This document shows positions 23,895 through 32,621 of a stretch of 33,908 nucleotides of DNA, one piece after another; positions within the stretch are counted from its first letter, which is position 1; the number at the start of each line of letters is the position of its first letter. The position numbers and the translations under genes were made by a program. The DNA is from an uncultured Bacteroidales bacterium (lineage in GTDB: Bacteria > Bacteroidota > Bacteroidia > Bacteroidales > FEN-979), in NCBI GenBank assembly GCA_903925275.1, contig CAIYES010000562.1, positions 1 to 33,908 of the forward strand. Direction: 5' to 3'. Under the pieces are notes generated by a model. The model was not told the DNA's origin. It did no database searches and worked only from the letters and a program-made list of their open reading frames with translations.

Positions 23895-23966
23895 AAATGG
23901 TGAAATGGTGAAATGGTGAAATGGTGAAATGGTGAAATAGTGAAATAGTGAAATAGCGAAATTTTG
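23895..23966 (+). repeat. AAATGGTG minisatellite downstream of polA
   Basis: Five exact AAATGGTG units (23895-23934) are followed by AAATAGTG x2, AAATAGCG and AAATTTTG, so the copies decay in one direction. The array starts one base after the polA TGA. The remaining gap to 24033 is AT-rich with TTAATTTTTAATT and no gene. Confidence 0.95.
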
Positions 23967-24033
23967 AAATTTTTGTTTTGATCTTTGCGTTTTGTTTTCG
24001 TAATTTGTATGATTAATTTTTAATTGCCTAGTA

Positions 24034-25137
24034 ATGACTTACAAAAATGACATCCGTGTAGTGATGACCCTTGATGCCGGGGGCACCAACTTCGTTTTTA
24101 ACGCTGTTCAGGCTGAACAGGAAATTCTTGAACCCATCACCCTGTCGGCAAAAGACGATAACCTCGAAGGGGTTTTAAATAAAATCATCGATGGGTTTAA
24201 TCAGGTTCAGTCGAAACTGTTGCCAAAACCGGTAGCCATCAGTTTTGCATTTCCCGGTCCGGCTGATTTTGAGAACGGGATTATCGGGGATTTGCAAAAC
24301 CTGCCATTCTTCAGGGGCGGGGTGGCGCTGGGCCCCATGTTGCAGGAAAAATTCGGCATCCCTGTGTTCATCAACAACGATGGTGATCTTTTTGCATACG
24401 GAGAAGCCATCTCCGGGCTGCTTCCGGAAATCAATAAAAAGCTTGAAGAGGCCGGAAATCCGAAACGGTATAAAAATCTTTTCGGAGTTACTTTCGGCAC
24501 TGGTTTCGGGGGAGGTATTGTAACCCGCGACGGCATGCTTCTGGGCGACAATTGCTCTGGCGGAGAGATCAACCGCATGCGAAACCGTACATTTAAAAAC
24601 TGGGATACCGAGGAGAGCGTCAGCATTCGAGGCATCAAACGCGAATATGCCAACAATACCGGCCTGAACATCGCTTCATGTCCCGAACCAAGAGATATTT
24701 TTGAAATCGGAATGGGAAGGGCAAAAGGAGACCAGGATGCAGCGCTCCATGCCTTTGAAGCCTTTGCACGCGATGCTGCCGATGCCCTGGCCAATGCCAT
24801 CACTCTCCTCGACGGACTGGTAGTGATCGGAGGTGGTTTATCAGGTGCATACCCCATTTTCCTGCCGAAATTAATCGAAGAGATGAATTATCCCTTCGAT
24901 ACCATGTCGGGCCTGCCCCTTGAACGCATGGAGGTGGTTGCATACAACCTTGAGGATGCAAATGAACTACGGTCGTTCCTTACTTCAACTTCGATAGAAA
25001 TTCCGGTTCCTTTCTCAAGCAATACCGTTAGTTTCGACCCTAACAAGAAAATTGGCGTGGGTGTTTCCCGTCTTGGTACTTCAAAAGCGGTTTCCATTGG
25101 AGCCTATGCATATGCATTGGCGAAACTCGACCATTGA
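24034..25137 (+). CDS. ROK family sugar kinase-like protein
   Basis: This 367-residue actin-fold protein has the N-terminal phosphate loop LDAGGTN (13-19), the substrate/catalytic segment INNDGDLFAYGEA near 112, the second phosphate loop GVTFGTGFGGGI near 149 and the adenosine motif VVIGGGLSGAYP near 267. ROK proteins phosphorylate hexoses such as glucose or N-acetyl amino sugars, or act as repressors. There is no helix-turn-helix, so a kinase is more likely. The zinc-binding CxCGxxGCxE of many ROK kinases is absent; its place reads GDNCSGGEINRM. The C-terminal region is longer than usual, with an insertion around 285-340. The exact sugar cannot be inferred. Confidence 0.85.
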   Translation: MTYKNDIRVVMTLDAGGTNFVFNAVQAEQEILEPITLSAKDDNLEGVLNKIIDGFNQVQSKLLPKPVAISFAFPGPADFENGIIGDLQNLPFFRGGVALGPMLQEKFGIPVFINNDGDLFAYGEAISGLLPEINKKLEEAGNPKRYKNLFGVTFGTGFGGGIVTRDGMLLGDNCSGGEINRMRNRTFKNWDTEESVSIRGIKREYANNTGLNIASCPEPRDIFEIGMGRAKGDQDAALHAFEAFARDAADALANAITLLDGLVVIGGGLSGAYPIFLPKLIEEMNYPFDTMSGLPLERMEVVAYNLEDANELRSFLTSTSIEIPVPFSSNTVSFDPNKKIGVGVSRLGTSKAVSIGAYAYALAKLDH

Positions 25138-25217
25138 AACGGTCTATAACAATTGAAAAAAAAATTATTCCCTAACAATAAATTTATGAAAATTTGCATT
25201 TGACTATGTTTTTTAAT

Positions 25218-25225
25218 TAATTTTG
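25218..25225 (+). promoter_or_regulatory. -7 promoter element for the Omp28-like gene
   Basis: TAATTTTG followed by C is an exact TAnnTTTG, with TTTG at 25193-25196 or 25199-25202 as -33 candidates. Transcription would start near 25232, about 37 nt before ATG 25269. Confidence 0.6.
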
Positions 25226-25268
25226 CGAAAAGGAATATTATTCACAAGTAAAACTAAAAATCCAATCT

Positions 25269-26585
25269 ATGAAAAAAATTGTACTTTCTTTATTATTTCT
25301 GGTTGCAACGATCATGGTTGTTGCTCAACCAGTTCCGCGCCAGATGGTGCTTGCGGAAGATTTCACAAGTACCTTGTGTACTTATTGTCCTGGAGGGGCT
25401 ATGGGAATGGACGACCTCCTAACTAATGGGAAACTTGTTGCGGTAATCGCAGAACACAGCAATTTTGGCGGCTCCGATCCTTTCAAAAACGTTTATTCCC
25501 TGGCCCGGAACTCAATGTATGCTGTTCAAGCGTATCCATCAGTAGGTTTTGATGGCTTGAAAATGTATTGTGGCGGAAGTCATACATCTTCCATGTATAC
25601 ATCTTATTTGCCTTTTTACAATTATTTGATTGCACTTACCTCACCTGTAGCAATGACAATGGCTGTCAGCCATACCGGTTTAAGTTACACGGCTGTTGTT
25701 ACTTTAACTAAAACCGATGTAATCCCGTCTACGAGTAACATTCTTTATTTCTTCGTTACTCAATCGAATATTACATATAACTGGGAAGGTCAAACTCATC
25801 TGGAACACGTAAACAGACTGATGTCTCCTGATCAAAACGGAGTAGCTGTTGATTTTACATCCGGAGATGTGCAAACCGTAACGCTGAATTTCACTATGGA
25901 TGCTGCCTGGCCAATAGAAGATTGTGAATTTATTGCTGCACTCCAGGATAAGGACGCCGGCCAGGGAAACCAGACCGGAACCACCAGTGGATATCCAATA
26001 AAAGCATACAAGGTTATTCAGACGATAAAACAAGGTGCCATCGACCTTACTCCTGATTTTTCTGCCCCTTCCACCAGCATCCTGATCAACACACCTGTTG
26101 TTTTCACCAACTCCACCAGCGGTGGCTATATCGGGGTTCCGGAAACTTATGAATGGCTTTTCCCGGGCGGTACACCAAATACTTCTACGGATAAAAATCC
26201 CGTTGTATCATATGCCGATCAGGGAACTTATGATGTTTCGCTGATTGTGAACAGAGGCGGCCAGATTGATACCCTCACAAAAACGGCCTATATGCAAGTC
26301 AGTTACCCGGTCGGAATCCAGGAAAACCAGACCGTCATTGTATCCAAAGTCTCTCCAAATCCCAGCAATGGCATCTTTACACTCGATGTTTACAGTGGGA
26401 AAGCCATTACCGTTAACGTGTCAGTTATCAATGCCATCAATGTTCCCGTATATCAGGAAACCGGAATTTCATTCATCAACAGGTTAACCAAAAAAATCGA
26501 CCTCAGCACCGTTGCAAAAGGAATCTATTTTGTTGTTGTTGAGCAGGAAGGAAATAAAACAGTGAAAAAAGTCATCATTAATTAA
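25269..26585 (+). CDS. Omp28-like thioredoxin-fold protein with PKD domain and T9SS sorting signal
   Basis: This 438-residue exported protein has a Sec signal (MKKIVLSLLFLVATIMVVAQ). The N-terminal domain resembles Omp28-related proteins, a thioredoxin-like fold: LAEDFTSTLCTYCPGG contains a CxxC at Cys37-Cys40, followed by VAVIAEHSNFGGSDPF and the AYPSVGFDG segment. A PKD-like domain lies at about 265-345 (PVVFTNSTSGGYI, PVVSYADQGTYDVSLIVN). A type A T9SS C-terminal domain ends the protein (SPNPSNGIFTLDV to GIYFVVVEQEGNKTVKKVII). It should be exported across the outer membrane by T9SS and be anchored or released. Redox activity is possible from the CxxC but unproven. An intrinsic terminator follows at 26604-26635. 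Confidence 0.85.
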   Translation: MKKIVLSLLFLVATIMVVAQPVPRQMVLAEDFTSTLCTYCPGGAMGMDDLLTNGKLVAVIAEHSNFGGSDPFKNVYSLARNSMYAVQAYPSVGFDGLKMYCGGSHTSSMYTSYLPFYNYLIALTSPVAMTMAVSHTGLSYTAVVTLTKTDVIPSTSNILYFFVTQSNITYNWEGQTHLEHVNRLMSPDQNGVAVDFTSGDVQTVTLNFTMDAAWPIEDCEFIAALQDKDAGQGNQTGTTSGYPIKAYKVIQTIKQGAIDLTPDFSAPSTSILINTPVVFTNSTSGGYIGVPETYEWLFPGGTPNTSTDKNPVVSYADQGTYDVSLIVNRGGQIDTLTKTAYMQVSYPVGIQENQTVIVSKVSPNPSNGIFTLDVYSGKAITVNVSVINAINVPVYQETGISFINRLTKKIDLSTVAKGIYFVVVEQEGNKTVKKVIIN

Positions 26586-26603
26586 TAAAGCTCAATTTGA
26601 GGA

Positions 26604-26638
26604 AGAAGCCGTTCCGTTGAAATGGAACGGCTTCTTTA
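26604..26638 (+). terminator. intrinsic terminator after the Omp28-like gene
   Basis: AGAAGCCGTTCC (26604-26615) pairs perfectly with GGAACGGCTTCT (26624-26635), an 8-nt loop between them, then TTA. It lies 18 bases after the stop at 26585 and before the next promoter at 26670. Confidence 0.8.
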
Positions 26639-26669
26639 TGTTCATCCTGGCAGGCAACTATATTTTCCG

Positions 26670-26677
26670 TACATTTG
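26670..26677 (+). promoter_or_regulatory. -7 promoter element for the first C25 peptidase gene
   Basis: TACATTTG is an exact TAnnTTTG. It predicts a start near 26684, 14 nt before ATG 26698. This fixes the start codon and excludes the longer frame from 26617. Confidence 0.65.
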
Positions 26678-26697
26678 TCCTTAAGAAAAACAAAATC

Positions 26698-28812
26698 ATG
26701 AAAAAAGTTATTACATTCTTCGCCTCATGTTTCCTGGTCATTAGTCTTATGGCAGGCAACGTTGAAAAAGTGTTCACCTTTTCTCAATTCAATGTCGTAC
26801 AGAATGGACAGCATCAGTCTGTAACCCTCGACCATACCATGCTTGCAGGACTCATTGGAGAACCCATGCTGCCCTACCATCAGGTGGCTGTAATGCTCCC
26901 CCCGGGAGAAAAAGCAATCGCCATCCAGATTACCGGCGAAGACCTTACCTCCATCCCGGGTACATTTGATCTCTTTCCTCAACAGGCAATGCGGCCAATT
27001 TCGAAAGGTTCCTCCGGAGAATTTATCAAAAAAGAGGCGGTGTACCGTTCTGTTGCCAACTATCCGGCCGTACCAACCGGCCATCTCATTAATTCATATC
27101 TGAATGGCTATGCCTTTGCGCTGTCGACATTTACACCGGTGATTTATAATCCGGCCGGAAAAATTGTTTCTTATTACCGTAAGGTAACCGTGCACATCAC
27201 CACCCAACCGGATGCTGCTGCTGAACTTGCACTGAAAAATCTTACATTATCACCGAATGCACTGAAGCGGGTTCGCCTCTTCGCCCAGAACCCGGAGATG
27301 ATGAGCCGGTATCCCGTAAAAAACGCTTTGAAAACGAGCTACCAGATCCTTATTATCACACCGAACCAGTTTCAGGGCGGGTTTCAGGATCTTGTGAATT
27401 ATTACAACGCAAGGGGAGTAACCTCCCAGATTGCAACGACCGAATCGATCGATGCCGGCACGGGTGGCCTGGATTTACAGGATAAGATGCGCAATTATAT
27501 CATCAACGAATACCAGACCAATGGAATTGAACAGGTTGTTCTTGGCGGAGATGTTGAACATGTGCGTTACAGGGGACTTTATTGTTATGTGATGTCCGGT
27601 TCAACCCCATATGAAGATTACGGTATACCGGCTGATATTTATTATTCTGCTTTGGATGGTAACTGGAATAGCAATGGCGACGATAAGTGGGGCGAACCCG
27701 GTGAAGACGACCTGCTGCCGGAGTTGTCGGTAGGCCGGATGTCGTTCAGCAATGCACAGGAACAGGCCAACATGGTACACAAATCAGTATCATACCAGGG
27801 CAGCCCGGTACCGGGTGAAATGAAAAAGCCTTTCTTAGTCTCTGAATTTCTTGACGCCGGTACCATGACCTGGGGGTCTGACTATCTCGAACTGCTGGTA
27901 GACGATCACACCGACAATGGCTATTTCACCCATGGCATCCCTTCTGCCGAAAATAATATTACCAGGCTTTATGATACGCTGATTTCGCCGCCGTCTAATA
28001 TTTATAGCTGGAATGTAGCACAATTATTTGCAGCGATCAATTCAGGCAACTCGTTCATCCACCATTCAGGTCATTCCAACTGGGATTACATGATGCGTCT
28101 TTCAAACTATCAAATCACCAACCAGAATTTCTCACAGGTTAATGGTATCGCCCATAATTATCAGCTTATGTACACCCACGGTTGCATCTGCGGAGCCTTC
28201 GATGAATCCGATTGTATTGCCGAAAACTGCGTCTCCATTTCAAATTTCTTAGTTGGCGGGGTTTTCAATTCAAGATATGGATGGTTCGACCAGGGCACAA
28301 CCGAAGGACCCTCCGCCCACATACACCGTGAATTTATCAGCGCGCTGTACAACCCAAGTCCCGATTCAGCCATGGCTGAACTTGGATCGGCGCATACCAT
28401 GTCGAAAATCAAATCAGCCCCATGGATTGGCCTTCCCGGCGAATTTGAACCGGGCGCCCAGCGTTGGTGCCACTATGACTGCAACGTGCTTGGTGATCCG
28501 GCCTTAAAAATATGGATCGACAATCCCACTACCGGAATCTCGGAACTTGCCAACACTTTCACATGTACAGTGTCCCCGAATCCTTGTAACGATCAGGTTA
28601 CGGTCTCTTATGTATTAAATACCCCTTCGATTGTGAGAATGACCCTTCTGAATTCACTCGGACAACAAATTTCTTCAAATTCTTATGATAACATGTTGCC
28701 GGGAAATCATGCAGTTTCCTTCAATATGACAGGGTATACATCCGGCATCTATTATTACCGCATTGACACCAAGGATAATTCTGTCATAAAAAAGTTGATT
28801 GTGGTTAAATAA
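26698..28812 (+). CDS. gingipain-like C25 cysteine peptidase with T9SS sorting signal
   Basis: This 704-residue secreted protein has a Sec signal (MKKVITFFASCFLVISLMAG), a C25 propeptide-like region (about 20-195, EPMLPYHQVAVMLPPGEKAI) and the caspase-like C25 catalytic domain. SYQILIITPNQFQGGFQDLV opens the catalytic core and DDLLPELSVGRMSF follows it. The His-Cys dyad fits His459 (IHHSGHSN) and Cys496 (MYTHGCICGAF), matching the TGHG and ACVNG motifs of gingipains. The end is a type A T9SS sorting domain (SPNPCNDQVTVSYVL to NSVIKKLIVVK). The start at 26698 begins the signal peptide and sits 14 nt after the promoter. Substrate specificity is unknown. A strong terminator follows. Confidence 0.9.
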   Translation: MKKVITFFASCFLVISLMAGNVEKVFTFSQFNVVQNGQHQSVTLDHTMLAGLIGEPMLPYHQVAVMLPPGEKAIAIQITGEDLTSIPGTFDLFPQQAMRPISKGSSGEFIKKEAVYRSVANYPAVPTGHLINSYLNGYAFALSTFTPVIYNPAGKIVSYYRKVTVHITTQPDAAAELALKNLTLSPNALKRVRLFAQNPEMMSRYPVKNALKTSYQILIITPNQFQGGFQDLVNYYNARGVTSQIATTESIDAGTGGLDLQDKMRNYIINEYQTNGIEQVVLGGDVEHVRYRGLYCYVMSGSTPYEDYGIPADIYYSALDGNWNSNGDDKWGEPGEDDLLPELSVGRMSFSNAQEQANMVHKSVSYQGSPVPGEMKKPFLVSEFLDAGTMTWGSDYLELLVDDHTDNGYFTHGIPSAENNITRLYDTLISPPSNIYSWNVAQLFAAINSGNSFIHHSGHSNWDYMMRLSNYQITNQNFSQVNGIAHNYQLMYTHGCICGAFDESDCIAENCVSISNFLVGGVFNSRYGWFDQGTTEGPSAHIHREFISALYNPSPDSAMAELGSAHTMSKIKSAPWIGLPGEFEPGAQRWCHYDCNVLGDPALKIWIDNPTTGISELANTFTCTVSPNPCNDQVTVSYVLNTPSIVRMTLLNSLGQQISSNSYDNMLPGNHAVSFNMTGYTSGIYYYRIDTKDNSVIKKLIVVK

Positions 28813-28860
28813 TTTTTGTTATTTTTTTAACAAGTCCTTCCCGCATATCACTATTATTCA

Positions 28861-28868
28861 TATTTTTG
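28861..28868 (+). promoter_or_regulatory. possible -7 element upstream of the second C25 gene
   Basis: TATTTTTG followed by C is an exact TAnnTTTG. A transcript from about 28875 would pass straight into the hairpin at 28879-28910 before reaching ATG 28941, so this is either an attenuated promoter or a chance match. Confidence 0.3.
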
Positions 28869-28878
28869 CTTCATCTGC

Positions 28879-28914
28879 AACCCTGACATGGCAGTGACCC
28901 TGTCAGGGTTTTTT
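28879..28914 (+). terminator. intrinsic terminator between the two C25 peptidase genes
   Basis: AACCCTGACA (28879-28888) pairs perfectly with TGTCAGGGTT (28901-28910) around a 12-nt loop and is followed by TTTTC. It lies 67 bases after the first C25 gene and 27 before the next start. Confidence 0.85.
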
Positions 28915-28940
28915 CTTCTCAAACCTTTAACAGTAATAAC

Positions 28941-31900
28941 ATGAGAAAATTTACATTTTTTTTATTTGCACTTTTATTTGCTGCCATAAACATGAGTGCA
29001 CAGCAATTTAATTACCCCGATGTTGTCGGAAAACCCGGTTTTACACTGGTTGATTCGAGGGCCAATTCGGTTCAGATCATTTTTTCAGTTCCGTCTTTCT
29101 CAATGGAGGATCAGATAATCAACGGAATTACGATGAAAAACGTCAGTCTGCCGGGAACATTCCTCTTCAACGATGCAGGGATGCCCAACCTGCCGGGAAA
29201 TGGCAAATTCATTGCCATTCCGCAAGGTGCCACGCCGAAAGTGAATATCATTTCACAGCGCACTGAGGTATTCCATCAGGTTGAAATTGCACCTGCCCCG
29301 AGCCTTCCGCTTGATAACGACGATCGTCCACTCGTGGGAATCCCCAACACCCAGGTTTATTCAACCAATGCTTTTTATCCTGAATCCCCGGTAAAAATCT
29401 CTGAAATTTGCCAGATCCGCGGTGTCGATGCTGTCATTCTCGGAGTAACGCCTTTCCAATATAATCCGGTCACGAAAGATCTTGTGGTTTATAAAGATAT
29501 AAAGGTCGAGATTACCTTTGACGGCGGAAACGGCCAATTTGGTGACGAGGCATACCGCAGCACCTGGTGGGATCCGATTTTACAGGATAACCTGATGAAT
29601 TATGCTTCATTGCCTGTTGTCGATTACAATGCCCGCATGCAATCATTAAGCAAATCAAAACGTACCGACGAATGTGAATATATCATCATTTCTCCCAATG
29701 GTGCTGTTTTTCAATCCTGGGCCGACAGTATCCGTAAATTCCGTACCGAGCAGGGGATTCTGACAAAGGTCTTTACCCTTACCCAGGTTGGCGGCAATAC
29801 GGTAGCAGCCATTGAGAACTTCATTAACAATGCCTACAACACATGGACGATTAAACCTGTTGCCTGTCTTTTATTGGGCGATTACGGCACCGATGACACC
29901 AAAAACATCATTTCTCATCTTTATACGCATCCCGACGGTTACCCCAATTTTGCCTCCGATAACAAATATGCAGACGTGACCGGTGATGAAATGCCCGATG
30001 TGGTTTTTTCAAGGATTACGGCCAATGATGCTTCACAGTTGCAGATCATGATTTCCAAATTTCTGAATTATGAACGAACCCCGCCAATAAACCCGCGGTT
30101 TTATGATAAACCAATTACGGCGTTGGGATGGCAGACTGAGCGTTGGTTTCAGCTTTGCTCCGAAGTTGTTGGCGGTTATTTCAGAACCGTACAAGGAAAA
30201 AATCCGCGTCGAATCAACAAAGTATACATTGGCCCCCCCGGTTCAATCTGGTCCAGTGCAACCAACACAAGTACTGTTGTAAATTATTTCGGTCCTACCG
30301 GTCTTAATTATATCCCGCAATCACCGGCTACATTGGGTGGATGGGATACCGGCACTGCTGCTCAGGTTAATGCCGCTGTCGATTCAGGCGCTTTCATGCT
30401 TCAGCACCGCGACCACGGCAATTATACCGGCTGGGGAGAACCAGCTTACACCACCAGCAATATCAGCCAACTTACAAATACCGACCTTACATTTGTATTT
30501 TCCATCAATTGTGAAACCGGAGCTTACCATAACCCATCCGGTTGCCCTTCGGAATGCTTCCAGGAAAAATTTCACCGTTATTTCAAAAACGGACATAATT
30601 CGGGAGCACTTGGCCTTGTTTGTCCGAGTGAAGTCTCTTACTCTTTTGTCAATGATACCTTTGTTTGGGGAATGTACGACAACATGTGGCCCGATTTCAT
30701 GCCCGCTGTTGGCGGTACCCCATCTTCGAGAGGGGCTTTACCCGCCTTTGGAAACGCCGCCGGGAAGTATTTCCTGAAGCTATCCGGATGGCCGTACAAT
30801 ACAAGTGACAAATTAGTTACTTACCGGTTGTTCCACATGCATGGAGATGCATTTCAGGTGCTTTACTATAACATTCCCCAACCGCTTACCGTGGTTCATG
30901 ATACTGCAATACAATACGAGGCAACCTCCTTCGCTATTACTGCCAACGACAGCGCTTTCATTTCTTTAACCCTGAACGATGAAATACTGGCAACAGGTTA
31001 TGGCAGTGCAAGCGGACCGGTAACCTTCACGATACCTGTTATGCCCGTAGGTTCTCAGATGTTGGTGACTGTTACTAAACAGAATTTTTACCGCTACAGC
31101 AACCTTGTTCCGGTTGTTCCGGAGGTAATGACAGCTGATTTTACTGCCAGCACAAACAGCCTTTGCGCAGGCTCTTCTATTGATTACAGTGATTTGTCAG
31201 CAGGTTCACCTACCAGCTGGGCATGGGAATTCGAGGGAGGGATACCGGCAACATCCAGCGTTCAGAACCCGACAGGAATCATGTACAATCAAGCCGGCAC
31301 CCATAATGTATCACTTACCGTTTCTAAGGAGGGCGCCAACCCTGTTACCCTGACCAAACCTGCATTCATTGAGGTTACCAACCTGCCGGTCACGGAATTC
31401 ATGGCGCCTTTGGGTTGCGCTGACCAGTCGCTTCAGTTCACCGATCAGACCAATCCGAATGGCGGTGCGATCAGCAACTGGAAATGGACATTCGGAGATC
31501 CCGGTTCAGGATCATCTGATACTTCATTGGTTCAGAATCCAACCCATACCTACAACGCTCCGGGAACTTATTCCGTGTCGCTGCAATCAACTGTAAACGG
31601 AATGTGTTCCGATATTTTAATGAAGGACATAATGATCATTGCCATTCCTGGAGCCGCTGCAAAACCTGAAGGTGAAACCACTCTCTGCAAAGATATTACC
31701 GGAAAGGTTTATACCACCACCGGAGCAACCGGCGCAACCACTTATTCATGGCTTACTGAACCGGAAACTGCAGGAACTGTGGCTGGTACCGGTACAACGG
31801 CAACACTCTCCCTGACTCCCGGATTTACCGGCACATTCAGCATAAAAGTTCAGGCCGTCAACGATTGCGGAAATGGTGTGTTTTCAGAACTTTTACCGAT

Positions 31901-32465
31901 AACTGTGATTGATGCACCCACCGCTCCATTAAAACCCGAAGGTGTTGACAGTGTGAACCTGAATAAAATAACACAAACTGATTTCACCACTATTGAAGTT
32001 CCCGGTGCCACCAGCTATGCATGGTCGATGACCCCGGAAACCGCGGGGACTGTTTCCGGCACTGCCCTGACAGGCACTGCATTGTGGAACATCAGCTATC
32101 GCGGTATGGTGAGCCTGAAGGTAAAAGCAGCGAACGAATGCGGCGAAAGCCTCTCTTCTGGGGAAAAAACCGTAACCTTATATTCAACAATCGGAATGGG
32201 TGAAAACTCCGGTCTTGGTATAAAAATCTTCCCGAATCCAAACAATGGCCAGTTTAACCTTGAAATCACCTCCGGCATTGTTTCCAGGATAAACATTACC
32301 ATCTGCAATGTACTTGGAAATACTGTTTATTCCGAATCTGCGGTGAACTTCAACGGGAAACTCCACAAGAACATCGATCTATCCGGTTTGGCAAAAGGTG
32401 TTTACCGGTTAAAAGTTGAAGGCGATGGCATCTCGAATTCAATGAGTGTGGTGATCGGTAAATAG
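28941..32465 (+). CDS. large gingipain-like C25 peptidase with PKD and Ig-like domains and T9SS signal
   Basis: This 1174-residue secreted protein has a Sec signal (MRKFTFFLFALLFAAINMSA) and a C25 propeptide-like region (about 25-235). The catalytic domain (about 245-640) carries His492 (QHRDHGNYTGW) and Cys524 (SINCETGAYH). A beta domain (about 650-730) comes next, then two PKD domains (about 733-815, with SPTSWAWEFEGG, and 818-900, with GAISNWKWTFGDPG). Two similar Ig-like repeats follow at about 910-990 and 995-1080, sharing SWLTEPETAGTVAGT and AWSMTPETAGTVSGT. The final part is a T9SS type A sorting domain (FPNPNNGQFNLEI to SMSVVIGK). The architecture fits a cell-surface protease with stalk and adhesion modules. 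A terminator follows at 32490-32527. Confidence 0.92.
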   Translation: MRKFTFFLFALLFAAINMSAQQFNYPDVVGKPGFTLVDSRANSVQIIFSVPSFSMEDQIINGITMKNVSLPGTFLFNDAGMPNLPGNGKFIAIPQGATPKVNIISQRTEVFHQVEIAPAPSLPLDNDDRPLVGIPNTQVYSTNAFYPESPVKISEICQIRGVDAVILGVTPFQYNPVTKDLVVYKDIKVEITFDGGNGQFGDEAYRSTWWDPILQDNLMNYASLPVVDYNARMQSLSKSKRTDECEYIIISPNGAVFQSWADSIRKFRTEQGILTKVFTLTQVGGNTVAAIENFINNAYNTWTIKPVACLLLGDYGTDDTKNIISHLYTHPDGYPNFASDNKYADVTGDEMPDVVFSRITANDASQLQIMISKFLNYERTPPINPRFYDKPITALGWQTERWFQLCSEVVGGYFRTVQGKNPRRINKVYIGPPGSIWSSATNTSTVVNYFGPTGLNYIPQSPATLGGWDTGTAAQVNAAVDSGAFMLQHRDHGNYTGWGEPAYTTSNISQLTNTDLTFVFSINCETGAYHNPSGCPSECFQEKFHRYFKNGHNSGALGLVCPSEVSYSFVNDTFVWGMYDNMWPDFMPAVGGTPSSRGALPAFGNAAGKYFLKLSGWPYNTSDKLVTYRLFHMHGDAFQVLYYNIPQPLTVVHDTAIQYEATSFAITANDSAFISLTLNDEILATGYGSASGPVTFTIPVMPVGSQMLVTVTKQNFYRYSNLVPVVPEVMTADFTASTNSLCAGSSIDYSDLSAGSPTSWAWEFEGGIPATSSVQNPTGIMYNQAGTHNVSLTVSKEGANPVTLTKPAFIEVTNLPVTEFMAPLGCADQSLQFTDQTNPNGGAISNWKWTFGDPGSGSSDTSLVQNPTHTYNAPGTYSVSLQSTVNGMCSDILMKDIMIIAIPGAAAKPEGETTLCKDITGKVYTTTGATGATTYSWLTEPETAGTVAGTGTTATLSLTPGFTGTFSIKVQAVNDCGNGVFSELLPITVIDAPTAPLKPEGVDSVNLNKITQTDFTTIEVPGATSYAWSMTPETAGTVSGTALTGTALWNISYRGMVSLKVKAANECGESLSSGEKTVTLYSTIGMGENSGLGIKIFPNPNNGQFNLEITSGIVSRINITICNVLGNTVYSESAVNFNGKLHKNIDLSGLAKGVYRLKVEGDGISNSMSVVIGK

Positions 32466-32489
32466 ACCACCGGCTGAAATTTATATAGA

Positions 32490-32527
32490 AGAGGCTGTCT
32501 CAGGATTTTTGAGACAGCCTCTTTTTT
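32490..32527 (+). terminator. strong intrinsic terminator after the large C25 gene
   Basis: A perfect 13-bp stem (32490-32502 with 32510-32522; arms AGAGGCTGTCTCA and TGAGACAGCCTCT) with a 7-nt loop is followed by TTTTT. It lies 25 bases after the stop. Confidence 0.92.
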
Positions 32528-32563
32528 AATGTTCCTGCTTGCCTTTTATTGGTAATAAAGAAG

Positions 32564-32571
32564 TATTTTTG
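32564..32571 (+). promoter_or_regulatory. -7 promoter element for the WG-repeat gene
   Basis: TATTTTTG is an exact TAnnTTTG with a TTG at 32539-32541 as -33 candidate. Transcription would start near 32578, 44 nt before ATG 32622. Confidence 0.55.
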
Positions 32572-32621
32572 AGATGAAAAACAATGTGGCATTTCTAATA
32601 CCCCTAATAAAAATCAAGACC

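Noticed and set aside
24207-24857. 216-residue minus-strand frame within the ROK gene
   Set aside because: It is an antisense shadow of a clearly coding gene, with Pro/Ser-rich nonsense composition and no motif.
26617-26697. Longer start for the first C25 peptidase
   Set aside because: It begins inside the terminator hairpin and upstream of the promoter; the signal peptide starts at 26698.
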